DNA of 38,035 nucleotides, taken from Maribacter sp. (lineage in GTDB: Bacteria > Bacteroidota > Bacteroidia > Flavobacteriales > Flavobacteriaceae). The DNA is taken from NCBI RefSeq assembly GCF_016744255.1, contig NZ_JADGES010000025.1:1-38035 (forward strand). Direction: 5' to 3'. The notes beneath the pieces were generated by a model that worked only from the letters and a program-made list of their open reading frames with translations, searched no databases and was not told the origin of the DNA. Below are positions 26,194 through 36,205 of this stretch, piece by piece; position 1 is the first letter of the stretch; every line of letters starts with the position of its first letter. Position numbers and translations under genes: made by a program.

Positions 26194-29046
26194 TTAAAAT
26201 TTATAGTTTAATGATAAATTAAACATAGTTCCTAACTGACTAAAATGGTAACCATCATAAGTCATTTGAGAATATCTTTGATTAAATGTAATTAAGTTAG
26301 ATTGGTTTTTAACCTGAGCTGCGTCTGCTAAAATAGCATCACCTGCTGCATTTTTAGATTTAAAATTCCATTCTGGTAATACATCTAATATGTTGTTGAT
26401 ATTTAATGCTATCGTGAATTTATCCGTTGCATTGAAATTAACACCTAAATCTGTAACAATTTTTGGAGTAAACTCAGTAAATAAATTAGCATCTAAACCT
26501 TGTTGTTGGAATGTTGTTTTTCCGAAATAGGTATTGTTCAAAGAAAAGCCAAATTTATTAATGTCGTAATTAGCTCCTAAAATCCATTTTGTCTTAGGAC
26601 GAGATGTAAAGAACAGAGCCTCTTGAGTATCATTAACTACAGACTGACCAGCTTCTTCAATTAAGGTAGGGTTCTTTACTGCACCATCACGTTCGTTTTG
26701 AATAGTATAGTTTCCAGATAAATTTAAATCTAGACTACCTGCTCCAAGATTAATGCCTTTGTAAGCAAGTACAACATCAATACCAGAAGTTTTAGTGTCT
26801 ATGGCATTTGAAAAGAAACTTACATCACTTAAGTTGTTGTTAGTTAAAAGAATATCTAATGCATTTGTTGGGTCGCCACTTGGCCCAATCTCCGTTCCTA
26901 ATACAATTCTATCTTTTACAGCAATATTATAGTAATCAAAAGTATAGCTAAATTTATTTGCGATTTTGCCACCAAAACCTATTGTAAAGTTAGTAGAGGT
27001 TTCTGCATCTAATTGATCAATACCTAATAATTTAGCCTGAGTTGAAACGTTATTTATTAAGCCACCTACTTGTATACCTTGTCCTGGCACAAAACTATAT
27101 TGTGCTTTTTGTGTATAAATTTGGTGTAGAGTAGGGGCTCTGAAACCAGAAGAAATAGAGCCTCTTAATGTAAAGGCATCACTAACTTTGTATCTTGTAC
27201 TAAATTTGTAAACAAAAGCATTTCCAAAATCAGAGTAATTTTCTGATCTAATTGTACCGCTTAATAAAAAAGCATCCGATACATCGTAATCTAAACTTAA
27301 ATAGCCGCCGATATTGTATCTGTTAAATTTACCTGCGTTTTGAGGGGAAGCACCAGCAAATGAATCGGCACCACCACCATCGTAAGAAGCTAGTTCTCCC
27401 TCAATAACCTCAAAAGTTTCTGTTCTAAACTCAGCACCAATACCAATACTTACTTTATCTGAAAGTAATCTTGAGATATCAATGTTACCAACATTATGAG
27501 AAAATTTAGTCCCACCCGGATCAAAAGATTGCTGACTATTCTCTCTGTATAGTTCAGAACCTTCAGTGATTTCTCCATCATCAACGGAACCATTACCATT
27601 CGCATCTATAAAAGTAGATGGAGAATAGACTACATTTCTATTATGAGTTTGATTCACCTTGTATGTTTGAAGGTTTCCACCAGTAGTAAAACTCGCATCA
27701 ACATTCCAATCATTTATGGTAGATTTAAAACCAACCGTACCATTGTAATCACTTAATAATCCTTCAAAGGTAGGAACGTACCCATCATAACCCCCAGGAT
27801 TAGTAGGATGGTCACCAGGGAAAAAATCTGCTAAATATGGAAAGTCACCTGCTGTTCTCCAGTAAGGCGTTCTGTAATTTGCAAAACTATTTACAGCTTT
27901 ATAAACGTAAGCAGCATTTGCATACAAAGAGGTATTATCACTTAAGTCATAACCAAAGTTTACAGAGAATTTTGCTGCTGCAGTTTCGGGGGAACCATTA
28001 ATATTTCCTGCATCAGGTCTTCTCGATAAGAACTCTTGTACATCCGCAATGTTTGCACCAAAATCACCAGCATCTCCAGCTGCGTCGACAGTTCCTGGTC
28101 TATTAGATTGGTTTACTTTGGATAAATCAACAGTATAATTAACAAATCCTTTATCCTCACCGATAGAAGAACCATTATTAACAGCTACGCCAAACATTTC
28201 ACCATCACCTTCAGAAGTAATACCAGTTCTAATTGTAGCAGAACCTTCATTTGGCCTGTCTTTTAAGATAATATTCATTACCCCTGCAATGGCATCTGAA
28301 CCATATTGAGCAGAAGCACCATCACGTAAAATCTCAACCCTCTTTATTGCGTCGGTTGGTATTGCAGATATATCTGCACCTGTTTCTCCTCTACCAGGAG
28401 ATGTTTGGGTATACAATAAAGCACTTAAGTTTTTACGTTTACCGTTAATTAATATTAATGTTCTACTAGGCCCCATATTTCTAATTTCATAAGGGTCTAA
28501 TAAAGAAGTTGCATCATTCACAGGAGTTTGTACTGTGTTAAATGATGGAATTCTATATTGTAGCGCTTTGTCAAAGCTAGCTTGGCCTGTAGATAATAAT
28601 TCTTTTACACCAACCACATCTACTGGTAAAGGTGTATCGGTATTACTTCTTGGAGCTGTACGTGATCCTACTACAATGAATTCATCCAATTCCATTCCTT
28701 CCGATAACTGGACGTTTATAGTGTTTTTACCAGCAGTAGATACTTCTTGAGTAGCAAAACCTATGTAACTAAAAACTAACTTTGTATCGTCGGTAACGTT
28801 AATGGAATAATTACCATCAAAATCGGATGTAGTACCGTTGGTTGTTCCTTTTTCAACAATATTAACTCCAGCTAAAGCTACACCACTTTCATCGGTAACT
28901 GTTCCTGTAATTGTATTTTGTTCTTCTACTCGAGTTTTAGTAGCCGAGTTATCAATCTCGCTGCCAATGGTGGCAGATTGGGCGTTGGTTGCTCCTAATA
29001 GAAGAACAACTAATACTAATTTGTTCATTTTGTTTTTAATGTTCAT
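26194..29046 (-). CDS. TonB-dependent receptor, satellite receptor A (no STN domain)
   Basis: 950 residues. The signal peptide is MNIKNKMNKLVLVVLLLGAT...SA; its length and spacing match receptor B exactly (MxIxNxxxKLVLVxLLLGAT), which supports the ATG at 29046 over the one at 29028. A carboxypeptidase-regulatory-like domain follows (about residues 45-120, ITGTVTDESGVALAGVNIVE). Then comes the plug ([40 protein letters not shown]) and a long barrel ending LSLNYKF. It imports an unknown ligand through the outer membrane with TonB energy. There is no SusD partner. It is the most diverged of the three linked receptors, yet shares a 58-bp upstream repeat and promoter with receptor B. Its leader holds a terminator (29118-29159). 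Confidence 0.9.
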   Translation of the reverse strand: MNIKNKMNKLVLVVLLLGATNAQSATIGSEIDNSATKTRVEEQNTITGTVTDESGVALAGVNIVEKGTTNGTTSDFDGNYSINVTDDTKLVFSYIGFATQEVSTAGKNTINVQLSEGMELDEFIVVGSRTAPRSNTDTPLPVDVVGVKELLSTGQASFDKALQYRIPSFNTVQTPVNDATSLLDPYEIRNMGPSRTLILINGKRKNLSALLYTQTSPGRGETGADISAIPTDAIKRVEILRDGASAQYGSDAIAGVMNIILKDRPNEGSATIRTGITSEGDGEMFGVAVNNGSSIGEDKGFVNYTVDLSKVNQSNRPGTVDAAGDAGDFGANIADVQEFLSRRPDAGNINGSPETAAAKFSVNFGYDLSDNTSLYANAAYVYKAVNSFANYRTPYWRTAGDFPYLADFFPGDHPTNPGGYDGYVPTFEGLLSDYNGTVGFKSTINDWNVDASFTTGGNLQTYKVNQTHNRNVVYSPSTFIDANGNGSVDDGEITEGSELYRENSQQSFDPGGTKFSHNVGNIDISRLLSDKVSIGIGAEFRTETFEVIEGELASYDGGGADSFAGASPQNAGKFNRYNIGGYLSLDYDVSDAFLLSGTIRSENYSDFGNAFVYKFSTRYKVSDAFTLRGSISSGFRAPTLHQIYTQKAQYSFVPGQGIQVGGLINNVSTQAKLLGIDQLDAETSTNFTIGFGGKIANKFSYTFDYYNIAVKDRIVLGTEIGPSGDPTNALDILLTNNNLSDVSFFSNAIDTKTSGIDVVLAYKGINLGAGSLDLNLSGNYTIQNERDGAVKNPTLIEEAGQSVVNDTQEALFFTSRPKTKWILGANYDINKFGFSLNNTYFGKTTFQQQGLDANLFTEFTPKIVTDLGVNFNATDKFTIALNINNILDVLPEWNFKSKNAAGDAILADAAQVKNQSNLITFNQRYSQMTYDGYHFSQLGTMFNLSLNYKF

Positions 29047-29117
29047 AAAATATAGTTTTGAGTTTAATTAGTTATACTACTATAATTGAGTTCTTACTTA
29101 TTTGTGCATTAAATTCT

Positions 29118-29159
29118 AAAAAAATGGTTGTAGAATTTTGCAAAAATTCCACAACCATT
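29118..29159 (-). terminator. Intrinsic terminator inside the leader of receptor A
   Basis: A 17-base stem with a 3-base loop (29123-29159). It is perfect on the minus-strand RNA when one G-U pair is allowed, but has an A-C mismatch on the plus strand. It is followed on the minus strand by seven T (29118-29124). It lies between the sigma-type promoter (29244-29272) and the ATG at 29046, so it would cut most transcripts unless they are antiterminated, or it ends a short separate RNA. Confidence 0.75.
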
Positions 29160-29160
29160 C

Positions 29161-29238
29161 TCAAAAATATCCTAAGCCAATTAAGTATAGGCGTTTAATA
29201 AATATGTAAATTTTGGTAGGTTTTAGTCTCATCTTCAT
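29161..29238 (-). CDS. Possible 25-residue leader peptide
   Basis: A short ORF begins ATGAAGATG (two in-frame starts, 29238 and 29232), encodes MKMRLKPTK...LIGLGYF and ends in TGA, with the stop only one base from the terminator stem. The peptide is basic and aromatic, without a run of any one amino acid. The predicted RNA start (about 29236) falls at or after the first ATG, so only a nearly leaderless start would be possible. An open frame of this length may occur by chance in such AT-rich DNA. Confidence 0.3.
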   Translation of the reverse strand: MKMRLKPTKIYIFIKRLYLIGLGYF

Positions 29239-29243
29239 AGATA

Positions 29244-29272
29244 AAGAGACTGTATTGTTGTTATATACCCTA
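29244..29272 (-). promoter_or_regulatory. Candidate ECF-sigma promoter before receptor A
   Basis: On the minus strand TAGGGTATAT (29263-29272), 14 bases, CTCTTTAT (29241-29248). The same two blocks with the same spacing precede receptor B, and with 15 bases they precede fecR. The distance suits -35 and -10 boxes. Sigma specificity is inferred from the pattern and location. Confidence 0.6.
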
Positions 29273-29320
29273 TTTTTTTGTTAATTTTTTTAACAATATA
29301 GAAGTGAGGGGCTTATTCTT
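29263..29320 (-). repeat. 58-bp perfect direct repeat, copy A
   Basis: Identical base for base to 32853-32910. Read on the minus strand it contains AAGCCCCTCACTTC, then the inverted repeat TTGTTAA-AAAAA-TTAACAA, an A run, and ends with TAGGGTATAT. It lies about 217 bases before the start of receptor A. Flanking bases on the left differ at once; on the right only the CTCTTTAT block is shared. Confidence 0.95.
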
Positions 29321-29642
29321 ATGGTAGAAAGAATTGGTTTTAGTTTAAAGTAAGCTTCACCAATTAGTAATATGTCTTTTGCGTTTTTTTGAATAGGAAA
29401 TTTTTGAATTTCCGTTTAACATTACCTTTTTACATTAGGTAAGCTTATCTATAATCTCTCCATACGCTATTTTATGGGTAACAAAAAGAATGATAACTAA
29501 GTAATAACCTTTCTAATTAATAAAAAAGATAAATATTACAACAGTAATAGCAGCTATTCTCTATGGTTTGTAATATTGTATTTTCTTTTAGGCTTGTTAG
29601 GAATCTTATTAATTGACAGAAGAATGTCATTTAATAAGAGTT
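29321..29642. other. Non-coding stretch between receptors A and B
   Basis: About 320 bases without a convincing gene. It holds an inverted repeat GGAAATT-TTTG-AATTTCC (29396-29413) and a 37-codon minus-strand ORF (29517-29630) that I regard as chance. No RNA family was recognised. Confidence 0.6.
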
Positions 29643-29653
29643 GTATACCCTAA
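29643..29653 (-). promoter_or_regulatory. Fourth, partial copy of the TAGGGTATA element
   Basis: On the minus strand TTAGGGTATAC, preceded by an AT inverted repeat (TTTATT-TAAAAA-AATAAA) as in the 58-bp repeat. No CTCTT occurs at the 14-15 base spacing, so it is probably a decayed or weak copy. It lies just beyond the terminator of receptor B. Confidence 0.35.
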
Positions 29654-29668
29654 TTTATTTTTTTAAAT

Positions 29669-29696
29669 AAAAAAGACTGCTCATTAGAACAGTCTT
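29669..29696 (-). terminator. Intrinsic terminator after receptor B
   Basis: On the minus strand AAGACTGTTC-TAAT-GAGCAGTCTT (10-base stem, one G-U pair) followed by a run of T. It lies 27 bases beyond the receptor stop and separates receptor B from receptor A, which therefore needs its own promoter. Confidence 0.85.
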
Positions 29697-29722
29697 AGTA
29701 TTATAACTTTTGTAAATAGGGT

Positions 29723-32650
29723 TTATTTAAGAGTTAAACTTACTCTAGCGAATAAAAACCTACCACCAATTCCGAATTGTTGGGCTCTTCGAGACCAATC
29801 AAAACGACCACCACTACGGTTACCAAAAGCATCTTCTGCTCTGTCTGGGTAAACATCTAATAAGTTGTTTGCACCAACCGTAAATGTTAAAGCATCTGTT
29901 GCTTTGTAACCTACAGATAAATCTGTCACTATTTTAGTTCCGAATACTTGCTGATTAGCTACTGTAGTAGTTGCTTCCGTAACTTCTCCAAAATATACAT
30001 TTCTTAAAAAGACGATGAATTTGTCTGATGTTAAGCTGTTTGATAAATTAATTTTTGTTCTAGGAACAGCTTCCTCTAAGTACACACGACTATCTTCAGG
30101 AAAATAGGTATTTATAAGTCCAGCATTTCTTAAAACATCAGAGGCATTAATATCTCCTACTTGCTTTGTTTTTGAAAAGGTTCCAGATAGATCAGATTTT
30201 AATCTCCAATTATCTCCTAAAGATGCCTTGTGAGTAATAACCACATCTAAACCTTTAGATTCTGTATCTATAGCGTTCGCAAAAAACGATGCAGCTGTTG
30301 CGTTAGCTTGACTTAGTAAGTTATCCAATTCGGAATCAGTTCCAGGTCCTTTAAACTGTCCTGTGTAGACTACTCTATCATTAATCTTAACGAAATAACC
30401 ATCTACAGTAATGGTTAAATTAGCATCCGGAAATTTTGCTGTTAACCCTAAACTAACACTACTAGATGTTTCTTCTTTTAATTGTGGAATACCTAACAAA
30501 CTAGCAGCTCTACTATCATTAGCAAAAGTGCCAACTTCTTGAGGGTTTCCATTCTGATCAAAAATAGTAGATGTTGAGTTAAAATTAAGTTGGTGTAAAG
30601 ATGGTGCTCTAAAACCAGTATTTAACGCTCCTCTAATATTAAGATTGTCTGAAACCTTATAACGTGTTGCAAGCTTAAAGTTAATGGTAGATCCAAAATC
30701 ACTATAATCTTCAAAACGGGCAGCAAAACTTGCTAAAAACTTTTCAGAGAAATCTGCTTCGACATCAAAATAACCAGCGACACTACTTCTTCCTCTAGAA
30801 AGTTCATTGTTAGGACTAAAACCAGGGAAAACTTGTGACCCACCAGGTCTTGAAGCTCCAAAAAAGTCTTGAGATGGTTGCTGTGATGCTAAAGTAATTC
30901 TTTGTCCTTCAGCAGTATATTGACTATAGGAAGCTTCTTCCCCTGCTAATATATCATAATTTTCAACACGATACTCTCCACCAAAAGCAATATTTAATCC
31001 AGAAAGTACACTGTCGTAGAATTGGGATATGTCTAAGTTTGCTGTGTTTTGTGCAAAAGAAAATCCACCGGCATCAAAAACAGTGGGAGAGGAGCTTTGT
31101 AAGGAGGCATTGAAGGTATTACCTATGTTGTATAGGAATGAGTTTTTACCGTAGGTATTGCTAAAGTCTACGTTCCAATCTCCTACTTTTCCTTTAATAC
31201 CAGCAGAAATAGATTGATCTTTAATCGTAGAATTTATTTCTGGTAAAAAGCCATTTATATAAGCAGGAGTAAAGGTTCTACTCTGATTAGGTAGTCTGTA
31301 AAAACCAGCTGAATTTCCTGTTCTAGAACTAATACCTGTAAAAGCATATAATGTAGTTCCGTTGTCATCTAGTGGTAAAGAGAAGTTGGCAAAGAAACGT
31401 CCTCCTCTTAACGCAGATTGACCAACGCGCATATTGTAATCGCTTCTAGATTGTCCTCTTGCAGCCAATTCTGATACTGTTGCATCTTCCGATAATACAG
31501 TTCTTAAATCTTCTTTTGTAGTAGCTCCATTTAGATTTATTCCAGCACTATTAGCATAGGTAATTACATCAGCTACATCGTCATCTAATAAATCTACAAG
31601 ATTATAACCATCTGCATTTGCAACTCGTTCTACTGTATTATAACCGTTGAAGATATTTCCTTCCCATTCTTTCATACGGCTATATTCTTGACGAACATCA
31701 AAATCTCCAGAAAAGTTAACAAACCCTCCTTTGTCTCCTAGTGGTACGCCATAACTTGCAGAAAAATTGGTTGTAGCTCCATCAACACCACCAGTTTGGT
31801 TATTTGCGTTTTTTGCAAAATTTGCACCAGTAGTTACCGTTGTAGTAAGTTCATTGACACTCGTATTAAGTACAATGTTGATTACTCCAGCAATGGCGTC
31901 TGAACCATATTGCGCTGCTGCACCATCTCTTAAAACTTCTATACGCTTAATAGCAGCAGCAGGAATAGCATTTAAATCTGTTCCAACACTACCACGGCCA
32001 AATGTACCGTTAACATTAACTAATGAAGAAGTATGTCTTCTTTTACCATTAATAAGTACTAAAACTTGATCAGGACCTAAACCTCTTAATGATGCCGGAT
32101 CAATATGATCTGTTCCGTCAGAGATTGTTTGAGTGTTAGAGGTAAAAGAAGGAGCAACATAATTAAGTATTTGGTTTAAGTTTACTTGCGGTGCAATGTT
32201 ATTTAGTTCTTTTATATCTATAACATCTACCGGTACGGAACTTTCAGTCGCCGTTCTGTTTGGGTTTCTTGAGCCAATAACAATAGCTTCTGTTAATTCT
32301 AGCCCAGCAATTAGGGTAACATTGGTTGTTGCATTTTTAACAACTACTTGCTTACTAGTAAAACCTATATAAGAAATTACTAAAGTGTCTCCTATATCTG
32401 CATTTATAGCATAATTACCATCAAAATCTGTGGTAGTACCTTGTGTTGTTCCTTTTACAACAATAGAAGCCCCTATTAGTGGGTCTCCCGATTCGTCAGT
32501 TATTATTCCCTGTATGGAATTTTGTTCTAGTTTTAGATTGTTAAGAACTTTGCTGTTAACCATACTGTCACTTAATACAGCATGTGCTTTAGTTGCTCCT
32601 AATAGTAGTGCAACCAGTACTAGTTTTCGAGTTAGATTTCTAATTTTCAT
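29723..32650 (-). CDS. TonB-dependent receptor, satellite receptor B (no STN domain)
   Basis: 975 residues. Signal peptide [20 protein letters not shown] to about residue 24, carboxypeptidase-regulatory-like domain (about 42-115, [20 protein letters not shown]), plug ([40 protein letters not shown]), and barrel ending [14 protein letters not shown]. From the regulatory-like domain onward it is closely similar to the transducing receptor at 32940, including a nearly identical plug, but it lacks the STN domain. It therefore imports but should not signal. It has its own promoter-like element with the 58-bp repeat about 200 bases upstream and its own terminator. The ligand is unknown; the close plug similarity suggests one related to that of the transducing receptor. 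Confidence 0.92.
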   Translation of the reverse strand: MKIRNLTRKLVLVALLLGATKAHAVLSDSMVNSKVLNNLKLEQNSIQGIITDESGDPLIGASIVVKGTTQGTTTDFDGNYAINADIGDTLVISYIGFTSKQVVVKNATTNVTLIAGLELTEAIVIGSRNPNRTATESSVPVDVIDIKELNNIAPQVNLNQILNYVAPSFTSNTQTISDGTDHIDPASLRGLGPDQVLVLINGKRRHTSSLVNVNGTFGRGSVGTDLNAIPAAAIKRIEVLRDGAAAQYGSDAIAGVINIVLNTSVNELTTTVTTGANFAKNANNQTGGVDGATTNFSASYGVPLGDKGGFVNFSGDFDVRQEYSRMKEWEGNIFNGYNTVERVANADGYNLVDLLDDDVADVITYANSAGINLNGATTKEDLRTVLSEDATVSELAARGQSRSDYNMRVGQSALRGGRFFANFSLPLDDNGTTLYAFTGISSRTGNSAGFYRLPNQSRTFTPAYINGFLPEINSTIKDQSISAGIKGKVGDWNVDFSNTYGKNSFLYNIGNTFNASLQSSSPTVFDAGGFSFAQNTANLDISQFYDSVLSGLNIAFGGEYRVENYDILAGEEASYSQYTAEGQRITLASQQPSQDFFGASRPGGSQVFPGFSPNNELSRGRSSVAGYFDVEADFSEKFLASFAARFEDYSDFGSTINFKLATRYKVSDNLNIRGALNTGFRAPSLHQLNFNSTSTIFDQNGNPQEVGTFANDSRAASLLGIPQLKEETSSSVSLGLTAKFPDANLTITVDGYFVKINDRVVYTGQFKGPGTDSELDNLLSQANATAASFFANAIDTESKGLDVVITHKASLGDNWRLKSDLSGTFSKTKQVGDINASDVLRNAGLINTYFPEDSRVYLEEAVPRTKINLSNSLTSDKFIVFLRNVYFGEVTEATTTVANQQVFGTKIVTDLSVGYKATDALTFTVGANNLLDVYPDRAEDAFGNRSGGRFDWSRRAQQFGIGGRFLFARVSLTLK

Positions 32651-32833
32651 ATACTTAATTTTAATTTGAGTTCTCCTTTTGTAAAATGAGCTGACGATAT
32701 TACAGCATCTTTTTGGGAATAAATTTTATGAATATTCATGACTTTAAAAGGGTTCTTCTTAAGTAGCTATTACAATATAAATATCTCTTTAATTTGAAAC
32801 TATAAAGTATTATACTTTTCCCTTTTTTTTATA

Positions 32834-32862
32834 AAGAGTATTGATTAAAAAAATATACCCTA
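32834..32862 (-). promoter_or_regulatory. Candidate ECF-sigma promoter before receptor B
   Basis: On the minus strand TAGGGTATAT (32853-32862), 14 bases, CTCTTTAT (32831-32838). Identical blocks and spacing to the element at 29244-29272. Expected leader about 175 bases; no terminator hairpin is seen in it, unlike receptor A. Confidence 0.6.
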
Positions 32863-32910
32863 TTTTTTTGTTAATTTTTTTAACAATATAGAAGTGAGGG
32901 GCTTATTCTT
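32853..32910 (-). repeat. 58-bp perfect direct repeat, copy B
   Basis: Identical to 29263-29320. It begins 29 bases beyond the stop of the transducing receptor and ends about 203 bases before the ATG of receptor B, nearly the same distance as copy A to receptor A. Confidence 0.95.
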
Positions 32911-32939
32911 GAACTTTGAATTATTTTTTAGAAGAAGTG

Positions 32940-35900
32940 TTATCTAATTTTAAAATTAAACCTGGCAAAAAGGAAACGGCCACTATACCCAAATTGAGAT
33001 ACCCTTCTGGAGTAGATAAATTGATTACTAGAGGTTAAGTAGCTTGGTAATTCATCTGGGTATATATCTAATAAATTATTAGCGCCTATTGTAAAATCTA
33101 ATGCTTTGCTGAGTTGGTAAGAAGCACTTAGATCCGTAATTATTTTACCTCCTATTATAGGATGCTTTGGATTACCTTGGTTATCCCATATTTTAATTCC
33201 TTGATTATTTTTAAGAATACCGGTGTCTTCTACCGATCCAAAGTATGCATTTCTCAGAAAGAAGTTTAATTTTCCTATGTTTAAATTATTTGCAAGATTC
33301 ATTTTTACTCTAGGGAGTGCTCTTTCTAGGTATATTCTTGCCGTTTCACTAAAATACACATCTGTTAATCCAGCACTTTCCAAAAGGGGACTACTTTTCG
33401 TAGCGCCATTTTTTTCTGTTTTTGAGAATGTTGCAGCAAAATTAGAAATGATACTTATAGATTTTCCAATCTTATATTTATGGGTAACTACGACATCTAC
33501 CCCCTTTGTTTTTGTATTTATAGAATTTGCAAAAAATGCTGCCCTACCAATATCTAAATCCGTAAATATTGTATTAATAGATTCTTGAGCTTGATTGCTA
33601 GGTTCTATAAACGTAGTAAAATCCCCAGTGTAAGTAATTCTATCCGATATTTTTATATAATAACCATCTATGGTTATATAGAGATTTGCTTTAGGGATTT
33701 TAGCAGTAAAACCAAGGCTAGAATTAAAGGATGTTTCTTCTTTTAATTCTGGAATTCCAAATAATTTAGCAATCTTGGAGTTGTTAGTAAATGACCCCAC
33801 TTCATATGCTATTCCATCATCATCAAATAATGTGTTAGATTTGTTGTAATACTGTTGGTGTAAAGAGGGCGCTCTAAACCCGGTACTTATTGCTCCTCTT
33901 ATATTAATGTTATTTGTAGCTTTTAATCGTGTAGCAATTTTATAATTTAGAGAGTTTCCAAAATCGCTAAAATCTTCAAAACGTAGCGCGCTATTAACTA
34001 AAAATTTGTCGGTAATATCAGCTTCAATATCCCAATAGAAAGCAAAACTATTTCTCTTAGCGTCTACTACATTTTTAGGAGTAAATCCAGAAAATACTTG
34101 TGCACCTGCTGTTGGCTGGTTTCCGAAAAAATCGACTACTTGTAAAGAAGGATCTATAGAGCTGACATACGTTTCTACTTCTCCATTAATATCATATTTT
34201 GCATAAGAAGATTCTTCTCCTGCTTCTATAAAATAATTATCGATTCTGTATTCTGCCCCTAATGCAATATTTAATCCAGAGAAAATAGTATTATAATATC
34301 TTGATAGGTCTAAATTAACGGTGTTTTGTTTAAAACCATTTAAGCCTGAATAAAATTCGGAAGGAGCTCCAGATTGAAGATAAAAATTAGATGTGTTTGA
34401 AATGTTGTATTTAAATACGTTTTTTCCGAATGTATGGGATAGATCAGCATCCCATTCTTTTATTTTACCCTTAATTCCAAATGCAAAAGAGTTATCCAAA
34501 ATATCGGATTCAATATTGGGTAAAAAACCATTAATATATGCCAAAGTATTACCTCTCCCTGTAGGGTGTCCTGGTGTTCTATAAAAACCGGCAGCATCCC
34601 CACGTCTATAAGATGTTCCTCCAAAAGCATATACCTTCACATTATTTTTTCCAATAGGAAATTCTAAATTACCCATTAGTTGTCCCTGCGTTAATCCAGA
34701 TTGACCAACACTCATGTTAAAATCCCCTCTTTTTAAATCTCTTCGTTTCAGTTCATTATCCGTAACATCAAAATTCAATATATTCTGTAATTCATTAATA
34801 GATACTGCATTTCCAATTTCTTGTTGCTTAGTAAGACTAAAATATGGTACTTGCGTAGCGTAATTTTGAATTTGTTCTACATTGGTTTTTAAATCTGTTA
34901 GACTATAGCCTTGGTTATAAGCTCCCCATTCTATGGCGTTATAAGCATGAAATATTTCGTCATTTCTATCGCGTGCTCTAGAGGTTCTTTGTCGTTTGGT
35001 AAGGGAGCCTGTAACGTTTATATAACCTCCTTTATAGCCTAAAGGAAGACCATAGTTTAAGTCTACCTGAAATTTTTTACCATCTATTCCTGCTGTATGG
35101 TTGTTACTGTTTTTAGAAAAATTAGCACCACTAGTAAGGTAAATAGTAAATTCATTTGTTATGTCTTTCAGAACAATATTAATAACACCAGCAATGGCAT
35201 CTGATCCATATTGAGCAGATGCACCGTCTCTTAACACTTCTATTCTTTTAATTGCTGCTGCAGGGATGGTATTTAAATCTGTACCTACACTTCCTCTTCC
35301 AGGTGTTCCATTTACATTTACTAAAGAAGAAGTATGTCTTCTTTTTCCATTTATAAGTACTAAAACCTGATCAGGACCTAAACCACGTAATTGAGCAGGG
35401 TCAATATGATCGGTACCGTCAGAAACTGTTTGTGAATTAGAACTGAATGAAGGTGCTGTATAATTTAATATTTGCGTAATAGAGATTTGTGGGCCAGCAA
35501 TTGCTAATTCAGCAATATCAATAATATCGACCGGAATTGCAGTGTCTAGAGCAGTTCTGTTAGGATTTCTAGAGCCAATTACTACTGCCTCGGACAGTTT
35601 TAGGCCTGGAATTAATGAAGTGTTAAAATTGGCATTGTTTATTGTAATTTCTTTACTTGTAAAACCAATGTATGAAATCAGTAACGTATCTCCAATATTG
35701 GCAACTATCTTGTAATTACCATTAAAATCGGTAGTCGTACCATTATTACTTCCTTTAACAATAATAGAGGCTCCTGGAAGAGGATCATTGTTATCATCCG
35801 TTATTTTACCCGATATAAATTGTTGTAGTTCTATATTAGCTAATGGACTGTAGCTTGTTATATCTACTTTTTTATCCTTGTCTGTTTCTTTTTTTGGATA

Positions 35901-36194
35901 AATTACATAGTATCTGTTTCCTAGATATTCAAAATCAAACCCTGTTTTGTTTTCAAGTTTTTCTACAATTTTAGGTAATGTTTCTAAATTGTAATTTTGC
36001 AAAAATATTTTCTCTCCAGATAACAAATTAGGGCTATATGTGAAAAAAACATTCTGTTTTTTACTTAAATTATCTAAATACTTAACAAGTAAAATAGAAT
36101 CATTTTGGACTGTATCTGAAGTATTTTGAGCAGAAGTCTTAGCTACATAAAAAAAAATAGCAAAAATTACAAAGAACAATTGCTTTTTACTCAT
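32940..36194 (-). CDS. Transducing TonB-dependent receptor with N-terminal STN domain
   Basis: 1084 residues. Signal peptide ([18 protein letters not shown]), then an STN (secretin/TonB short N-terminal) domain at about 30-110 ([20 protein letters not shown] ... NRYYVIYP), a carboxypeptidase-regulatory-like domain (about 125-200), the plug ([40 protein letters not shown]), and the barrel ending [16 protein letters not shown] domains in FecA-type receptors contact the FecR anti-sigma factor in the periplasm and report ligand binding. Only this one of the three receptors has it, and its gene starts 11 bases after fecR, so the three genes form a sigma-FecR-receptor signalling unit. No SusD follows. 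The ligand is unknown. Confidence 0.93.
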   Translation of the reverse strand: MSKKQLFFVIFAIFFYVAKTSAQNTSDTVQNDSILLVKYLDNLSKKQNVFFTYSPNLLSGEKIFLQNYNLETLPKIVEKLENKTGFDFEYLGNRYYVIYPKKETDKDKKVDITSYSPLANIELQQFISGKITDDNNDPLPGASIIVKGSNNGTTTDFNGNYKIVANIGDTLLISYIGFTSKEITINNANFNTSLIPGLKLSEAVVIGSRNPNRTALDTAIPVDIIDIAELAIAGPQISITQILNYTAPSFSSNSQTVSDGTDHIDPAQLRGLGPDQVLVLINGKRRHTSSLVNVNGTPGRGSVGTDLNTIPAAAIKRIEVLRDGASAQYGSDAIAGVINIVLKDITNEFTIYLTSGANFSKNSNNHTAGIDGKKFQVDLNYGLPLGYKGGYINVTGSLTKRQRTSRARDRNDEIFHAYNAIEWGAYNQGYSLTDLKTNVEQIQNYATQVPYFSLTKQQEIGNAVSINELQNILNFDVTDNELKRRDLKRGDFNMSVGQSGLTQGQLMGNLEFPIGKNNVKVYAFGGTSYRRGDAAGFYRTPGHPTGRGNTLAYINGFLPNIESDILDNSFAFGIKGKIKEWDADLSHTFGKNVFKYNISNTSNFYLQSGAPSEFYSGLNGFKQNTVNLDLSRYYNTIFSGLNIALGAEYRIDNYFIEAGEESSYAKYDINGEVETYVSSIDPSLQVVDFFGNQPTAGAQVFSGFTPKNVVDAKRNSFAFYWDIEADITDKFLVNSALRFEDFSDFGNSLNYKIATRLKATNNINIRGAISTGFRAPSLHQQYYNKSNTLFDDDGIAYEVGSFTNNSKIAKLFGIPELKEETSFNSSLGFTAKIPKANLYITIDGYYIKISDRITYTGDFTTFIEPSNQAQESINTIFTDLDIGRAAFFANSINTKTKGVDVVVTHKYKIGKSISIISNFAATFSKTEKNGATKSSPLLESAGLTDVYFSETARIYLERALPRVKMNLANNLNIGKLNFFLRNAYFGSVEDTGILKNNQGIKIWDNQGNPKHPIIGGKIITDLSASYQLSKALDFTIGANNLLDIYPDELPSYLTSSNQFIYSRRVSQFGYSGRFLFARFNFKIR

Positions 36195-36205
36195 GAATTT
36201 TGAGT

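Noticed and set aside
29517..29630. 37-codon minus-strand ORF beginning MTFFCQLIRF in the gap between receptors A and B
   Set aside because: A length expected by chance in DNA this AT-rich. There is no promoter with correct spacing, no recognisable protein features and no support from context.
29263..32910. The 58-bp repeats as ends of an insertion sequence or transposon
   Set aside because: They are direct rather than inverted, enclose receptor B without any transposase, and each sits at the same position relative to a receptor gene and promoter.
26194..36194. Polysaccharide utilisation locus (SusC/SusD)
   Set aside because: The three receptors have the SusC-like N-terminal domain, but there is no SusD gene and no glycoside hydrolase, lyase or sulfatase in the window.
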